Origin: Sipunculus nudus
Lineage: Eukaryota; Annelida; Sipuncula; Golfingiida; Sipunculidae
Reading direction: 5' to 3'
Assembly: GCA_026874595.1 (NCBI GenBank)
Contig: CM049311.1
Span: 9,647,676 to 9,711,675, forward strand
Length of the DNA stretch: 64,000 nt
Part shown: in pieces, positions 37,468 to 49,655 of the stretch
How the letters are laid out: each line of letters begins with the position of its first letter
How positions within the stretch are numbered: position 1 is the first letter of the stretch
The notes under the pieces: generated by a model
What the model was told of the DNA's origin: nothing
Database searches by the model: none
What the model saw: only the letters and a program-made list of their open reading frames with translations
Translations under genes and position numbers: made by a program

Positions 37468-38349
37468 TGAAGTTTTTCATTAATATCTCGAAGGTATTAA
37501 GTCCTAGTGACCAAATTCTTGGCATGGTAGGGGATTTTGGAGACATCTAATTGTATGCCAAATTTTAGGAACTGAGAGCTGAAGGCCTGAGGAGCTGAGC
37601 TCTTGCAAACTGCATAACACTAGCTTGATGTAAACAATATGTTACATGGTGTTTGAAAACTTGAACAAAAATCTACAGTTTATGATCAACTGGTTTCAAA
37701 TTTTTGGTGTTTACAGACAAAATGCTAATAAAAACATGCTGTGAAAATAAAATCCACAGTACTTACAGGAAAAAAACATGCCATGGTCAAAGTCGGGCAA
37801 AATTTAAGGTACAAATTTTTTATTTTTGTTAATATTTTAAAAATTTTTAAAGATTTTGATCTCATTTTGGGTATACAATTTAATTTTGATTAATTAAAGT
37901 TATATTACTGGAAAAAAGTCCATAGCTTTAACATGTTTTGTGTTAAGTGATCAAATATCTTTCCTGTTTTTTTACAAAATGCATTATTTTTGGGCCCATA
38001 ACTTTTTTAAATTATATAATACAGACATAATTTCTGGCATAGAAGAATATTTTTATGGTAAATATGAGGAAAAACAGATGAGTCGTTTTGATATTAGGCA
38101 GTCCTGAAGTGTGAAAATAGGTTTTAAATAAAAAATTGAGGTTTTTCCTTAATTTCTCAAAGGAACGAAGTCGCAAAGACCCAGTTTTTGGCTTGGTAGG
38201 AGATCTTGGGGACATCTAACATTATGCCGAATTTTGGATTCCTAGGTCTTACGGTTTCAAAACATGCCACATCTACGGACAGACGGACGGACGGCGGACA
38301 ATGGACCACGACTATAGCTCAGATGACTTATAGTCAGCTGAGCTAAAAA

Positions 38350-38726
38350 TGTTACATTAACACAACATGGCATCTTCCGGATTACTCTATGAATTACTTT
38401 TTTCAAGAAAAATTTTTTATATTGAAGTGAAATCAGCATTACAATTAAGGAAATGCAATGCAAATAATAACAATTACTGCATAACACTTTGTAAAGAGGG
38501 GGGGGGGGGGGGGCTGGAGTTGATATGAGAATTACTGTACACCTGTCACAGCAGGAGGTCTCTCCCAGTGACCTGTAATGAATCAGATTTTGGGGACATC
38601 TAATTGTATGCCAAATTTTGATGTTGTTGGTTTTTTTGTTTCAAAACGTGCCCTGTTAATGGATGGACAATGGACAAAGGACCATGACTTTAGCTCAAAT
38701 GACTTATAGTCAGCTGAGCTAAAAAA
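38350..38726 (+). mobile_element. F1 3' fragment with 16-G tract
   Basis: Sequence like 46190 (acattaacacaacatggcat) runs through 16 G at 38498-38513 to the F1 hairpin and AAAAAAA at 38726, 164 bp from exon D. Confidence 0.55.
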
Positions 38727-38890
38727 ATCAAGCATGAGGCTGCTTCTAACTATTCCCTTAAATTTTAAAACACTCTTTTTTCTTGTTGGGATGTTTGGAA
38801 GACATGGTGCTGCTTGGCTTAGGTTAACATCAGACAACTGGTGCAACTTGGATCACTGTCATAGGAATAAGATAAAACAGAAGAACTTGC

Positions 38891-39007
38891 CTTAGCATTG
38901 TAAACCTTTTCAGCATTTACTTTCAGATCGGTTACATATTCTTTATCCTCTGGGCAGTAGCCATCTTCATTGCAATCTGCTGTCACTTCCTTAGTTTCCT
39001 CTTCATT
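38891..39007 (-). CDS. RPTP-like exon D: Cys-rich middle of the second FNIII domain, GC donor
   Basis: This phase 0 to 0 exon (117 nt, 39 codons) follows a polypyrimidine acceptor ending atgtcag. It encodes an acidic, Cys-containing loop (ADCNEDGYCPEDKEYV) and then TDLKVNAEKVYNAK, the usual L-x-P/V-N-A-x-Y end of FNIII strand E to F. The donor is AAG followed by GCAAGT, the classic GC-AG donor with otherwise perfect consensus. Continuing in frame reaches serine-rich sequence with no FNIII G strand, whereas exon E supplies it exactly. Confidence 0.78.
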
Positions 39008-39836
39008 CTGACATTGATAAGCAGAAGATATGAGTATATCATTCATCATCATGCAGTCACATCTAGCTGTGGATTTTCCTTTACAGGCACAAAAAGCATA
39101 ATCAATGATAATCACTCTATTCACCAGAAGTATGATGATATTTGCCAGGACATCTGATAATCACATTTCATGTAACTTCATGACCCTTTTCACTGAAAAC
39201 TTTAAATATTTGATGTAAACACAGACAGTACTTGCCTTATATTCTTAGTTCAATTTATGTGAGCAACTTGTACACAAAGTTCTCTAAGATGTTTTAATGA
39301 GCAAGAGTAAGAACGGGTTTCTTCTTACGACAGTCTTGCTCACAGAGCTAACAAGTTTGTGAAATAATGAGGATCTTTATTGCAATGTTACTTACTAAGG
39401 TATCAAAGATAGCTCTTTATACCTAGTAAGGAACCAATTGTACTTTCATGATGTATAAAAAGATGAAAGGTTATTTTTTTCTAAACTGTAACAATTTGAC
39501 AAAATCTCAGCAGTTAGATTGGTACCTTACTGTAGAACATGAGATTTTCTTGCAACACTTTTATATTCATATACATTTGTAATCATACATAAAACTAGTG
39601 TGAACACAAACATCACATTTATGGTGATTTGGCCTACTATATATGGTGACTGGTACCTCTGAATTGGCCAGATACATTAAAACATCTATTTCCTTTCTTT
39701 TAATTCTAATGGGTTGATGATTTTTTTTCTATCACAATATTTTGTGGCAGATTTGGACTGGGTGACTTTTAAGGCTTGGCACTAGGAAAATATTCAATCT
39801 TATACTATTGCTTGTGGATTCATTTAATCCTCTCAC

Positions 39837-39988
39837 CCCTGTGGCTCGATATGTGACAGTGAATTTGGTGATCTTCCCATGCTGTAGACGTCTGGGTGGG
39901 ACTTTCCAAGATACAGTCATGGAACGACAGTGTTGAGCAGCTGTTTCATTTGTTTTGCGGCTAGACACTTCCTTGACAGCACCAGGAG
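39837..39988 (-). CDS. RPTP-like exon C: first part of the second FNIII domain
   Basis: The exon (152 nt, phase 1 to 0) starts after a catttag acceptor; joined to exon B it makes an ACT codon and reads TPGAVKEVSSRK onward. The words SMTVSWKVPPRRLQHGKITK and FTVTYRATG are strand B (with core W), the PP turn, and strands C and C'. One NET sequon and one cysteine are present. The donor is ACAGGG followed by GTGAGA. The frame stays open past the donor for a while, so retention cannot be excluded from sequence alone, but the next exon matches phase 0. Confidence 0.82.
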
Positions 39989-41083
39989 CTAAATGAAAAG
40001 ATAAATACTGAGGATATATACAAGTTCCACTTATTGGAGCAAAAGTCAAATAAATATATGATTTATTCCCTATCAGCTGCTGAGTTTTTTTTAAAAGGTC
40101 TCATGCAGAGATATATTACAGTTTTCCTGCCACTTTTAAGATTTTTGTAATTTTTAATAATAACAGATAGGAAAACCAGAATATTGGTCATTGAAAAGGA
40201 ACTTCAGGTATCTCCCAAATTACAGAGGCATGAATAAAATGAGACATGGAATCACTCCTAATGTGACAGTCCTTCAAATTTTTGGCATCATCCAATCAGA
40301 AATGCCAAAGAATCTCAAGACATACAGATGGACAAAACTAAAGGTTTATGTAGGTGTCACCGCCAGTCATATGTACAAGATTATGCCATCCTAGATCTAT
40401 GGACATGCAAAATTTCACACTCACAGGTCAAATAATTTTAAATGCATAATTTTATTTAATGAATACATGACTGTAGGTGGTGGCACCTGCCTTGTGTGTG
40501 AGAAAGCTTTCCTAGATGCATGGAAAATTTTTAGATCGATACATTCAACCATTCCTGAGAATACATCAATGTATGAAAGGGAATCACTCTATGGAAACGG
40601 AATTTTAGTCTGTGCCATCTGTCTGGTCTATGACAAAGCTATCTAAGACATATACACATGCAAAAATTTCAGGTTGCCACTCCTGAGATAGGTGCAATTT
40701 TCACCAAAATGAATTTTTGGATGGATGCCACCTGAAAACAGTTGTAGTTGGTGCTTACAGGCCAGATGGTGGTATCCAAGATGGACATGCAAATTTTCAG
40801 GCATATACATCAGGCCACTATTGAGATAAGGGCATCAATGTATTCTACAAAAACATGAAGGTAGGTTGAGCCAGCTGTCTGGTCTATGACAAAGCTATCA
40901 AGATGAATAAACATACAATCTTTCAGGTTGATTCTCAACATTCCACTCCTGAGATGTGTAATTTTCACCAAAGAAAAATCAGATTTGTGGATGGAGGTTA
41001 TGAGACAACAATTGTAGGTGACACCACCAGGCTTGTGTACAAGATGGAGGTATCCAAGATAAAAGGACATCAGTGTATTTTAC
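39989..41083 (+). repeat. Short core units upstream of exon C
   Basis: After about 190 bp of plain intron, degenerate 100-130 bp units run from about 40190 to 41080. They have ggtggtggcacctgccttgt, ctgtctggtctatgacaaag and cctgagatatg-like words. No coding sequence is seen. Confidence 0.5.
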
Positions 41084-43454
41084 AACAAGGCCTACAGGCC
41101 TAATGCGAACCTGTGCATATGGATATACACCAGGTATAACGCTTCAATGCTGAACCACTACTTTTCATATATATGAACAATGCAAGTACTTAACATTTTG
41201 AACAAGAACAATACACAAACATCACTGCTGAAATTCTAGCATGGGTGCACACAACACAAAAATTATTGTAGGTGGCACCACCAGTATACGACAAAGCTTT
41301 TTGACATGTATAAATATGCCCAATTTCAGGCTGATATATCAAATTCCTCCGTAGAATTAAGCAGGCACATACACTTTGTAAAAGTCATTGTAGATGGTGA
41401 CATGCACCTGTCTTGTGAACGAGAAAGCCATTAAAGACACATAGACAGGTCAGAATATCAGGCCTTGAGTCTGATGCACCCGGATGACCAGGCTTAGATG
41501 AGAAAGGCTGTTGCCCCCGAGTGTACTGTGACAAATTACTGGCTCAGGCTACTGCACTTAGTGAACTCTTGACCTGCACCTGGCTAGACTGAGTGAACTT
41601 TTGACCTGTACTTGGCTGCACTGAATGAACATGAGGTGATCACATGATACTCATGAGGTGATCACATGCTACCCATGAAATGATCACATGCTGCCCATGA
41701 GGTTATCACATGCCTTGTGCTTGGCTGCACTGATTGAACTCTTGGCCTAAATCTGGCTGCACTGAATGAACTCTTGATCTGTTGCCAAATCTGAAACAGT
41801 TGGCAGTTTCTCAACCTATTCAAGAAACATACACAATCTTGGCCTGTTATGTAACTCTGCAAAAATTATCCAACACAAACCATTTGAACAAACTTGAGAA
41901 GGCTCTCCTCGGGATCATTTCTGTAATATATTGAACAATTTGGCTGGACTCTTTACAAGAAGAAGAAGTTTTTATCAGCTTTTTCCCTGTAAAATCTAAG
42001 TACATGCAGATAGCAAAAATAAGCTGAATCCATCAACATTTGATATGTGACTGATAATTGCATAAAATTTGGGGATGGTAGCTCCTGCTATTCCTGAGAA
42101 ATTATGAATTGTGTACAGATGATATGTAATATCATAAATCTACATTTTTTAAAAGCTTTTAAAAAATATTTTTTTTTCAATATTTTCCATAGATATTCTG
42201 AATTCTAAATGTCTAGAGGCATGATGTAATGGATGCTGATAAACTGGTGCTAGGCTAGATGTATCTGCTTCACACAGCTAACATATATGGTAAAATGACT
42301 CAATTCAATCTTTATAATTCAGCCAAAATTCATTTTTTGGAACCATAAAAGACAATTATTATTAGAATGATTCAGGGAATTATTCTTGCAAAATATTAAA
42401 CATATTTGTAGGTTTATAACTCATATGGAAAAATACAGAAAAATGGCAAAGTTCAGCTTCCCATAACTCAGCCAAAAATCATTGAACCAAAACCATTTGA
42501 ACAATCTTGAATTATCAACTTCTAAGGATATTTAATGTGTGAGATTTAAGAATTTGGCCCAGTGGTTTTTGAGAAGAAGATTTTTGTAGCCACTTAGCTA
42601 ACATGGGCTGTCATGGCATATGACTAAATTCAGCTTCCCATAACTCAGCCAAAAGTCACTGAACTGAGACCATTTGAACAAACTTGAATTATCAACATCT
42701 AAGGATAATTAATGTGTGAGATTTAAGAATTTGGCCCAGTGGTTTTTGAGAAGAAGATTTTTGTAGCCACTTAGCTTAAATGGGCTGTTATGGCATATGA
42801 CTTAATTCAGCTTCCCATAACTTAGCCAAAAGTCACAGAACTGAGACCATTTGAACAAACTTCAGAAAGCACTACCCTAGGATCATTTTTGTGCGATATT
42901 AAACAATTTGGGCATTTCGTTTCAGAGGAGAAGTTATTTTTAGCTGTCAGTATGATACGGGCACTGATGACCCCCGTACAAAAAAGGCCGATGCAGGTGG
43001 TGCCACCAATACCTCAATTTCAGATATGACTCATGTGACCAACATTGGCATAAAATTTGGTGATGATAGCTCAAGCCAATTCTGAGATTGTAATTTTAGT
43101 ATGCTTTTTTGGACAGATGACCAAGTTCAACTTCCTGTAACTCAGCCAAAAATCACCGAACTTAAACCATTCGAACAAACTTGAGAGAGATTGGTCCAGG
43201 AATCAATTCTGTAAAATATTGGACAATTTGGCTAGACAGATTCGGAGAAGAAGATTTTTTAAGCTTTTTTAGCTTTTTCCCTATAAAATCTAAGAAAATG
43301 CAGTTAGAGTTTTTTAGATGACTAATTTTAAGCATAAGATTTCGTGATGCTAATTCTTGCCGTTTTCAAGATAGCATGGGTTAACATACAGACGACGGAC
43401 GCCGGACGCCGGACGAAGCCACACCATCGCATAAGTTCACAGGTTCGCTAAAAA
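41084..43454 (+). mobile_element. F3 element, complete (2.4 kb)
   Basis: It starts aacaaggcctacaggcctaa, then GCGAACCTGTG. It ends with a cggacgccggacgccggacg microsatellite, gccacaccatcgcataagtt and CACAGGTTCGCTAAAAA. The interior matches 3631-7380 in order but is shorter. A unit with ttgaattatcaacatctaagg is duplicated at 42500-42760. Confidence 0.75.
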
Positions 43455-44040
43455 TGGAAGGTAGGTGGAGCTACCTGTCTGGTTTATGAGAAAACTATCC
43501 AAGATTGATGGACTTGCCAAAGTTCAGACCAATACATTGAACTACTCCTGAGATATTAGTGATTTGACTCAAAGTAAAGGCTTGGACACAACGAAAACAA
43601 CTGCAGATGGCACTATGAGTCTTAGTATGTGATAGAAGTATCCAAAATATAAGGACATTACAATTTAAGCTCAATACATTGAACACTCCTGAGATATGGG
43701 CTATTATCACAAAGATGCACAGGTGGCAAATACACAGATGGATGCCATGTGAAAATGATAACAAATGGCACCACCAGTCTTAAATACGAGATGGAGGTAT
43801 CAAAGACCTTCACCACTCTATAAAGCCACTCTTAAGATACGGGCAATTATAACAAAGATGCACAGGTGGACACTGCAAACAAAAGGAGTGCAGTTGGTGC
43901 CGCCAATCTTTGAAAGGCACAAGTTCACATGTGACCCAATAATTATGCAGGGTTTCCGTAAGAACAGTCAAAGGGTCTCAGAGGAGTTCTTTGTAGACAA
44001 ATAGGGCGGTGGAACCAGCGTGAAAACATATTATTATATA
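43455..44040 (+). repeat. Short core units with a decayed type K tail
   Basis: About four 100-130 bp units (ggtggagctacctgtctggt and others), then aagttcacatgtgacccaat and ctcagaggagttctttg as in 12340-12410. The tail lacks a hairpin. Confidence 0.5.
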
Positions 44041-44523
44041 TATGCTATTACTGTGATACAAAACACCAATCTCTCATCGGAGATTGTAAGGCTTTAGCAT
44101 CCTGAACATGAAAAATGTATAACTATCAAAGCAAACTGTAGAAAACTGAAGTGTACTTTTAGACATTGCAGCATGTCAGTTGCAGTTGCATAGACAATCA
44201 CAGGGTAAGAACTAGTGGCCCAAGGGCCATGATACTCAGCTGAGTCCATGTGACTGGAGGCCACAGGACATAAATCTATGTCACAATGACATAACCATGG
44301 GGTTATTTTACCAATACCAGTTTGCATGTAGTCTAAACTTCTCAGGAATAGTGCTTAGGTTTTATGCGCTGCTTTGGTTTGTTGTGTACCTTTAATGGTT
44401 ACATGTTGATGGTGTTTGCTCAAACACAGAACAATGTAACAAAATGTAAATAAAGATGAACTGGAGGGAGTCATGTAGTATGTGTGCTGGGATGGTTTAG
44501 CTGGAGTTTTTGAGCTGTAAATG

Positions 44524-45146
44524 GCTATTTGTGATGATATTGGCTTAAATCGTGTTCAATTTACCTTAACAACAGCCCCCCAACCGTTTAATGAGCTGTA
44601 AACCATGTTATATCGCTTGCCGGTACTTGTTTATATAATAGATACACAAGGCCGGCATCCAAGTCTGCGGTGGGTTGGCGATAATACAAGAAATCAATTC
44701 AAATTCCCGAATATTTCAAAGATTTTCGAGGGAAGAAACTTACAGTCGTTAAATGGCCGGTTCTTCTTTTTATAAAAGCATTAACAATTCCAATACACAC
44801 AGTGTACCACTTGTAATGAGCTCTTATTTGTAACTAGTCTGCATCCATTAAGCAGCTGTTACCCCAAACGAGGAAATCCCCATTTTTCTTGGTCAGCAGT
44901 AAGGAATCCCCCCTGGAACCTAACCTGATTGGTTGATAACGATGGAAATAGTAATCTGGGTTAAATCTGTCTGCTCGTCGCTTAATGGATACAGACTCGT
45001 CCGCAGACTTGGATGCCGGCCTTGTATATCTATTATATAAACAAGTACCGACAAGCGATATAACATGGTTTACAGCTCATTGAACGGTAGGGGATTGTTG
45101 TTAAGGTAAATTGAACACGATTTAAGCCAATATCAACACAAATAGC
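44524..45146. mobile_element. 0.62 kb element with about 147-bp inverted arms
   Basis: GCTATTTGTGATGATATTGG on the left is mirrored by the right end, and the arms stay complementary through ggcttaaatcgtgttcaatt, ttaccttaacaac, aaaccatgttatatcgcttg and aggccggcatccaagtctgc. The middle 330 bp is single copy. It looks like a MITE or a hairpin-forming non-autonomous element. No clear target duplication. Confidence 0.75.
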
Positions 45147-45796
45147 GATTCAAGCGCCTGTGTAAATCCACAGTCTGTTAAGTACTGGGTTTTAAAGTAC
45201 AAAACTATGAATGGATATCATATTTTAATTCACAGGTAATCAATTTTGAACATTGACGAAGATTATTTTATTTAGTACACTTAAGCAGAAACAGCAAACT
45301 TGAGCTTGATCTTTGATTCTATTATCCATTTTTCTTCATGCAACATTGGTGTCACCTGACGGGAATATAGTTGACTATTTTTTTATAGCAGGGACAAATT
45401 AACGCTTGCTTTGGAAGGTGTAAAATGAAAGCTATCTAATCTTACGTTATATACCTATTCATAACATTTGAAGAGCAAATCTTGTTCATTTTTATGTATA
45501 GAAAATAAAATTAAAACATGAAATAATGTGAATTCAGTTTCTCCCCTTTCTAATAAGCAGAAACGGTCTCCTTGACGTTAGGTTGTCAATTTCCCCATTT
45601 ATTTTCACGAAACAGTGGCAACATCTTCCGGGAAAATGTATGACTACTTTTATGCAGTTGGTAAAAAGTATTGTTGGTTCTCAAAGCTAATATGGAATTA
45701 TGTCTGTAACTATATAGACTTACTTATATATACTTACTCATATCATACTTACGTAGATACTTATTGAAAACACTCAGGAAACGTCTTTGTTCACTT

Positions 45797-45988
45797 GAAA
45801 GTGACAAGAAGTGACCGTGAACCGATGTTAATATTGTCACCTATGTCGTCACACAGGGCCTTCCCGGGGGGTTTCACTTTCAGCTATAAATCACAGCATC
45901 CAGTGGGTTTAACCTTCACTGAAAGGGAATGTAACCTGCACTACAAGCAGTGGTAGTGGGAACTTGTAGCCTGACAACTATGCTCGTA
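45797..45988 (+). promoter_or_regulatory. Promoter-like block: IRF-type sites, TATA box, start-stop uORF, ATG and donor
   Basis: GTTTCACTTTC at 45871-45881 is the complement of GAAAGTGAAAC, the core of interferon-regulatory-factor sites. A second GAAAGTGA lies at 45797-45804. TATAAAT follows at 45885-45891, and a TCA initiator-like word about 30 bp downstream (45916). An ATG immediately followed by TAA sits at 45929-45934. Then ATGCTC at 45980 runs directly into GTAAGT at 45986, a consensus donor. The block points to the right, antisense to the RPTP gene, in the intron between exons B and C. No downstream exon was found, so the gene is hypothetical. Confidence 0.35.
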
Positions 45989-46885
45989 AGTTTATATTTG
46001 GGTGCGACTTTTAAATCACTAATTCCATTGGTTATCATTTACTTATCTGTTGTGATCTGGGGACTATTCAGACTAGGTGGGCTCTAAAAAATTTTCTCCC
46101 GATTTCTCTCTCCAAAATCACACCTCGACTTATACGCGGGGTTGATGTATATGCGGAAATTTACGGTAAAAGAAAATAGATTTCTTTAAATATGCTACAT
46201 TAACACAACATGGCATCTTCTGGATTACTCCTTGAATTACTTTTTCAAGTGAAGTTGAGAATAACTGTACACCTGTATCAGAAGGGGATGTTCCCACGTG
46301 ACCTGTAATTAATTTGGAACCCTATCATAGCTGACTTCCAGTGACAAGGAGTGGGCTGCCTGCATCTGGACAAAACAAGTGACTACAATAGAGCCTCAGA
46401 AAAAAATCCAATAACTAGCCTAATTTTCAAGCTTTTATTTTCAAATTTCAGATTTAAACAAATTAAATACTTAAGTTTACATGCTGTTAAAATTAAATCC
46501 ACAGTACTCAGGCCCATAACTCAAGGAAATTACACTAAACGGACTTAATTCCTGACATGCATGTATATAGGAAATATATAGGATAATACTTCTGGTAAAT
46601 ATTAAGAAAAACAGATCAGTGGTTTTGATATAAGGCAGCCCTGAAAAGTGAAAAAAGGTTTTTAATGGAAATTTAAGGTTTTTCCTTAATTTCTTAAAGA
46701 AACATAGTTTTAGTGACCCAGTTCTCGGTTTGGTAAGAGATTTTAGGGGAAATCTAACAGAATGCGAATTTGGATTCGTAGGTTTAATGGTTTCAAAATT
46801 ACTGACAGACGGACTACACGACAGACAGACGATACAATGAACCACGACTACAGCTCAGATGACTTATAGTTAGCTGAGCTAAAAA

Positions 46886-47080
46886 CTGAGGTTGAAATGT
46901 ACCAATACGTATTTAATGAAACATAAAGATTTTTACTAAATATCTCATAGGAACAAAGTTGCAGTGACCAAAAATTAGGTTTAGTAGAAGAACTTGGGTA
47001 TGTATGACAATCTATGGATTTGATAATAGATAGACAAAGGACCAATCGCTTCAGTTGACTTATAGTCAGCTGAGCTAAAA
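46886..47080 (+). mobile_element. F1 3' end fragment
   Basis: About 195 bp ending cttatagtcagctgagctaaaa, directly behind another F1 end and 79 bp from exon B. The left hairpin arm is mutated (cgcttcagttgact). Confidence 0.55.
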
Positions 47081-47159
47081 TTGATCTTATAATAACTTTT
47101 ATTCATCTGATTATGACTGCTGCAAAAATAAGGTTTACAAGCAAAGTTTGACCACATAC

Positions 47160-47288
47160 TTGACTCTTCTGTGTGGAACATAGCTGTGGCAGGGGGTGAA
47201 TCTCCCTTGATGGTGGTTGCTGTCACTTCCACATCATATTTCCAGTAGATGTCTAAACCTGAGGCCAAAGCACTTTGCACAAAGAAGT
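47160..47288 (-). CDS. RPTP-like exon B: second half of the same FNIII domain
   Basis: The exon (129 nt, phase 1 to 1) runs from a gtag acceptor to a gtatgt donor. Joined to exon A it forms a GAC codon across the junction. It reads YWKYDVEVTATTIKGDSPPA, a good match to FNIII strands F and G (Y-x-V-x-V-x-A then a turn and PP). The fold therefore spans exons A and B, the usual two-exon, phase-1 pattern for FNIII modules. The 3' end of an F1 repeat stops only 79 bp past the donor side. Confidence 0.8.
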
Positions 47289-47522
47289 CTACAAAAATAA
47301 TAATCATTGTTCTTTACAAATAGGTGAAGAGCAATACGTGAGGAACTAACACAGGAATTTAACTTGAATAGAAAATCATGCAGCTGTGTTTGTAGTGTTC
47401 ACATGAACATGTATATGTTTGAGTACCAAATACAGGCTGACTAAAGGCTCTTTTATAAATAAGTTTAATTGCATCAGTCAAGAAGGCATAACATAATATT
47501 TACTTCAGGTAAGGCCTTCTGT

Positions 47523-48558
47523 AACTAGAATATCAGCAGAAGCTGACAAAAGCCCTCAGCCAAAAGAACAGTGTTTAGAGGTGGTAACAGTGAAAAGTAC
47601 TAAATATCTGTTCTCACATGGATGTATATCTGTACATGTCTCAGTTATAAATTTAAAATGGAGAGGTATGTACCATGACTCATAACAATCCATCAAATGC
47701 TTCCTGAAAATAAGCTTCTAAGTTTTGTTCTATTGTAAGCTCTGTGACCTTGAAAAGCAGGTCAAGGTCACCCATCTTCGAACTTAACTGAGATTTTGTT
47801 GATATGCATCTTCACCAAAGAAATAAAATTCCTATTGTGAATCCTTTTAGAGATATCCTGCTCACAAGGCCAAAATTGAAAAATCCAAGAAAAATTAATT
47901 AAAAATCAGATATTGGAGGTGGCGCCCCCAAACTTGTGCAGCAGTTACAGACCATCAGTCCCTATGATCATAGTAAGTATTGTAAAAATCCACCCAATGG
48001 TTCCTGAGAAATAAGCTTCTAAATGTTTTTTTCTATAATCAGCTCTGTGACCTTGAAAAGCAGGTCAAGGTCACCCATCTTAGAACTTGACCAAGATTTT
48101 GTCAATATACATCTTCACCGAAAAAATGAAAATTCCTACGGTGAAACCTTTTCGAGATATCCTGCTCACAAGCCAAAAGTTGAAAAATCCGATAAAAATT
48201 CATTAAAAATCAGAAATTGTAGGTGGCGCCACCAAACATGTTTAGCAGGTACAGATTATCAGTCCCAATAATCATAGCAAGTTTTGTAAAAATCCACCAA
48301 ATGGTTCCTGAGTAATAGGCATCTAAGTGTTTTTCTATAATCAGCTCTAAAATGTAGAAAAATGGGTCAAGGTCACCCATCTTCAAACTTGACCGAGATT
48401 TTGTCAATATACATCTTTACCGAGGAAATAAAATTCTGACGGTAAATCCTTTTCAAGATATCCCGCTCACAAGGTAAAAGTTAACGGACGCCGGACGGAC
48501 GGATGGACAGCTTGGGTGACGACAATAGCCCATCAGCCTAAGGGCTGAGGCTTAAAAA
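47523..48558 (+). mobile_element. F4 element, complete (1.0 kb)
   Basis: It starts AACTAGAATATCAGCAGAAG with palindrome TCAGC agaa GCTGA, then AGCCCTCAGCC. About three cores of 296 bp follow, with gctctgtgaccttgaaaagc, aggtcaaggtcacccatctt and a GGTGGCGCCACC-like word (exact at 48222-48233). It ends with acggacgccggacggacgga, the hairpin AGCCCATCAGCC taa GGGCTGAGGCT and TAAAAA. Confidence 0.7.
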
Positions 48559-49655
48559 GTATATATTTTTTAATGTTCTCCTTGTGCAAATTACTTTAAA
48601 TTGCTTCAGACTAGTAAAGCAAGGATGAAATGGCATAGACTTTGACCAGAAGTCACCACTGATATTTTGTAACTATCTGTAAAGGTGAAATTATTGCATT
48701 GTTCAAGAAAAGTGATCTCTTGAATTTTCTTGAATTCTCTGTGACAAAATACCTGAGCTTTATATCCTAAAACCTGTTTGCCTATCAAATAGGTTACTTT
48801 TCTTAGGTTTTTCTTGACTTATTTCCCATTTATATTTATTTTCTTTCAAAATGATGCTTCTTTCATTGCATCTTATCCTACATACCTTGCATATAGGTAA
48901 ACATTGATATTTTTTTTAGAATCAGACAGGCAACACTTCAATATTAAGAAGTAAAGGGAAGTTAACTGAAGTTTATGTTTCAATAATATACAAGAAATAT
49001 ATAGAAAACTCTTTATTACATACATCTATGATTTTTTTTTAAATTTGGAAAAACAGTCAGGATAAGGATTTTATGTGAAGACCCAGACCAACAGTTTTAG
49101 TAACCACCCTTCAATCCTTTCATCTAAGTTTTCTGTTCAAATGAAGGTGAGGAAACAAGGATATCGGAATATTAGAAACAGGAAAGCCCCTGGGTGAACA
49201 CATTTTCTTTCAACTTTAAATGAGGACACAGTAGTAACTGCTGCCCTGTATTTCAGTTATGACAATGTTACTGTTATGATGTCATAAATTCACTTGCAGC
49301 TTAAAGCTAAAATTCCTGTCTTTTTTCTGTTTCTTGTTCCACACTCTAGCTCAATAAGTTCCAAATGAATTGAAATGAAATTAAGTGGGAGAGATTTTGG
49401 CGCAGGTGGACTGATTTTTAAAGATATTCTGATGAAAACAAAACAGTAGACAAAAAGGCCAATTTGAATGGTTCCATATCTACAATTATAAATGTTATTT
49501 ATTGATCTGTTCCAAATTTAAGCAAAAGCCCCTCAGCTGATTTTATCAAAATTCATGAAGAACTGTTATCCCATGGAAAACCAAACACACACTGACCATA
49601 GAAACCTTAACCATACTCATTTGCAGAGTAATTAATGTTAAGGCAACATATTCAC
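48559..49655. other. Intron between exons A and B, nothing recognised
   Basis: Ordinary AT-rich sequence after the F4 end. No element end or microsatellite of note. Confidence 0.5.

Larger units (their letters stand above)
32729..38349 (+). mobile_element. Outer F1 element, split by another F1
   Basis: It starts aaacaagggacctatgggtc, GGCGCTCAGCTG, followed by ttatatatgg. Its sequence runs to ggtttttaatgg at 34389 and resumes after the inner copy with gaagtttttcattaatatct at 37468. It ends with a gacggacggacggcgg microsatellite, the F1 hairpin and AAAAA at 38349. Confidence 0.6.
44209..46885 (+). mobile_element. F1 5' and 3' ends around unrelated sequence
   Basis: An F1 start (actagtggcccaagggccat, then ctcagctga) at 44209 and an F1 3' region (46190-46885, ending cttatagttagctgagct and AAAAA) frame 1.9 kb that is not F1-like. 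It holds a 0.6 kb TIR element, the promoter-like block, and a cgacttatacgcgggg word. Whether the two ends are one element is uncertain. Confidence 0.4.

Noticed and set aside
46130-46180. cgacttatacgcgggg word resembling a known type of short DNA transposon end
   Set aside because: Only one short end is visible and no partner end or duplication was found.
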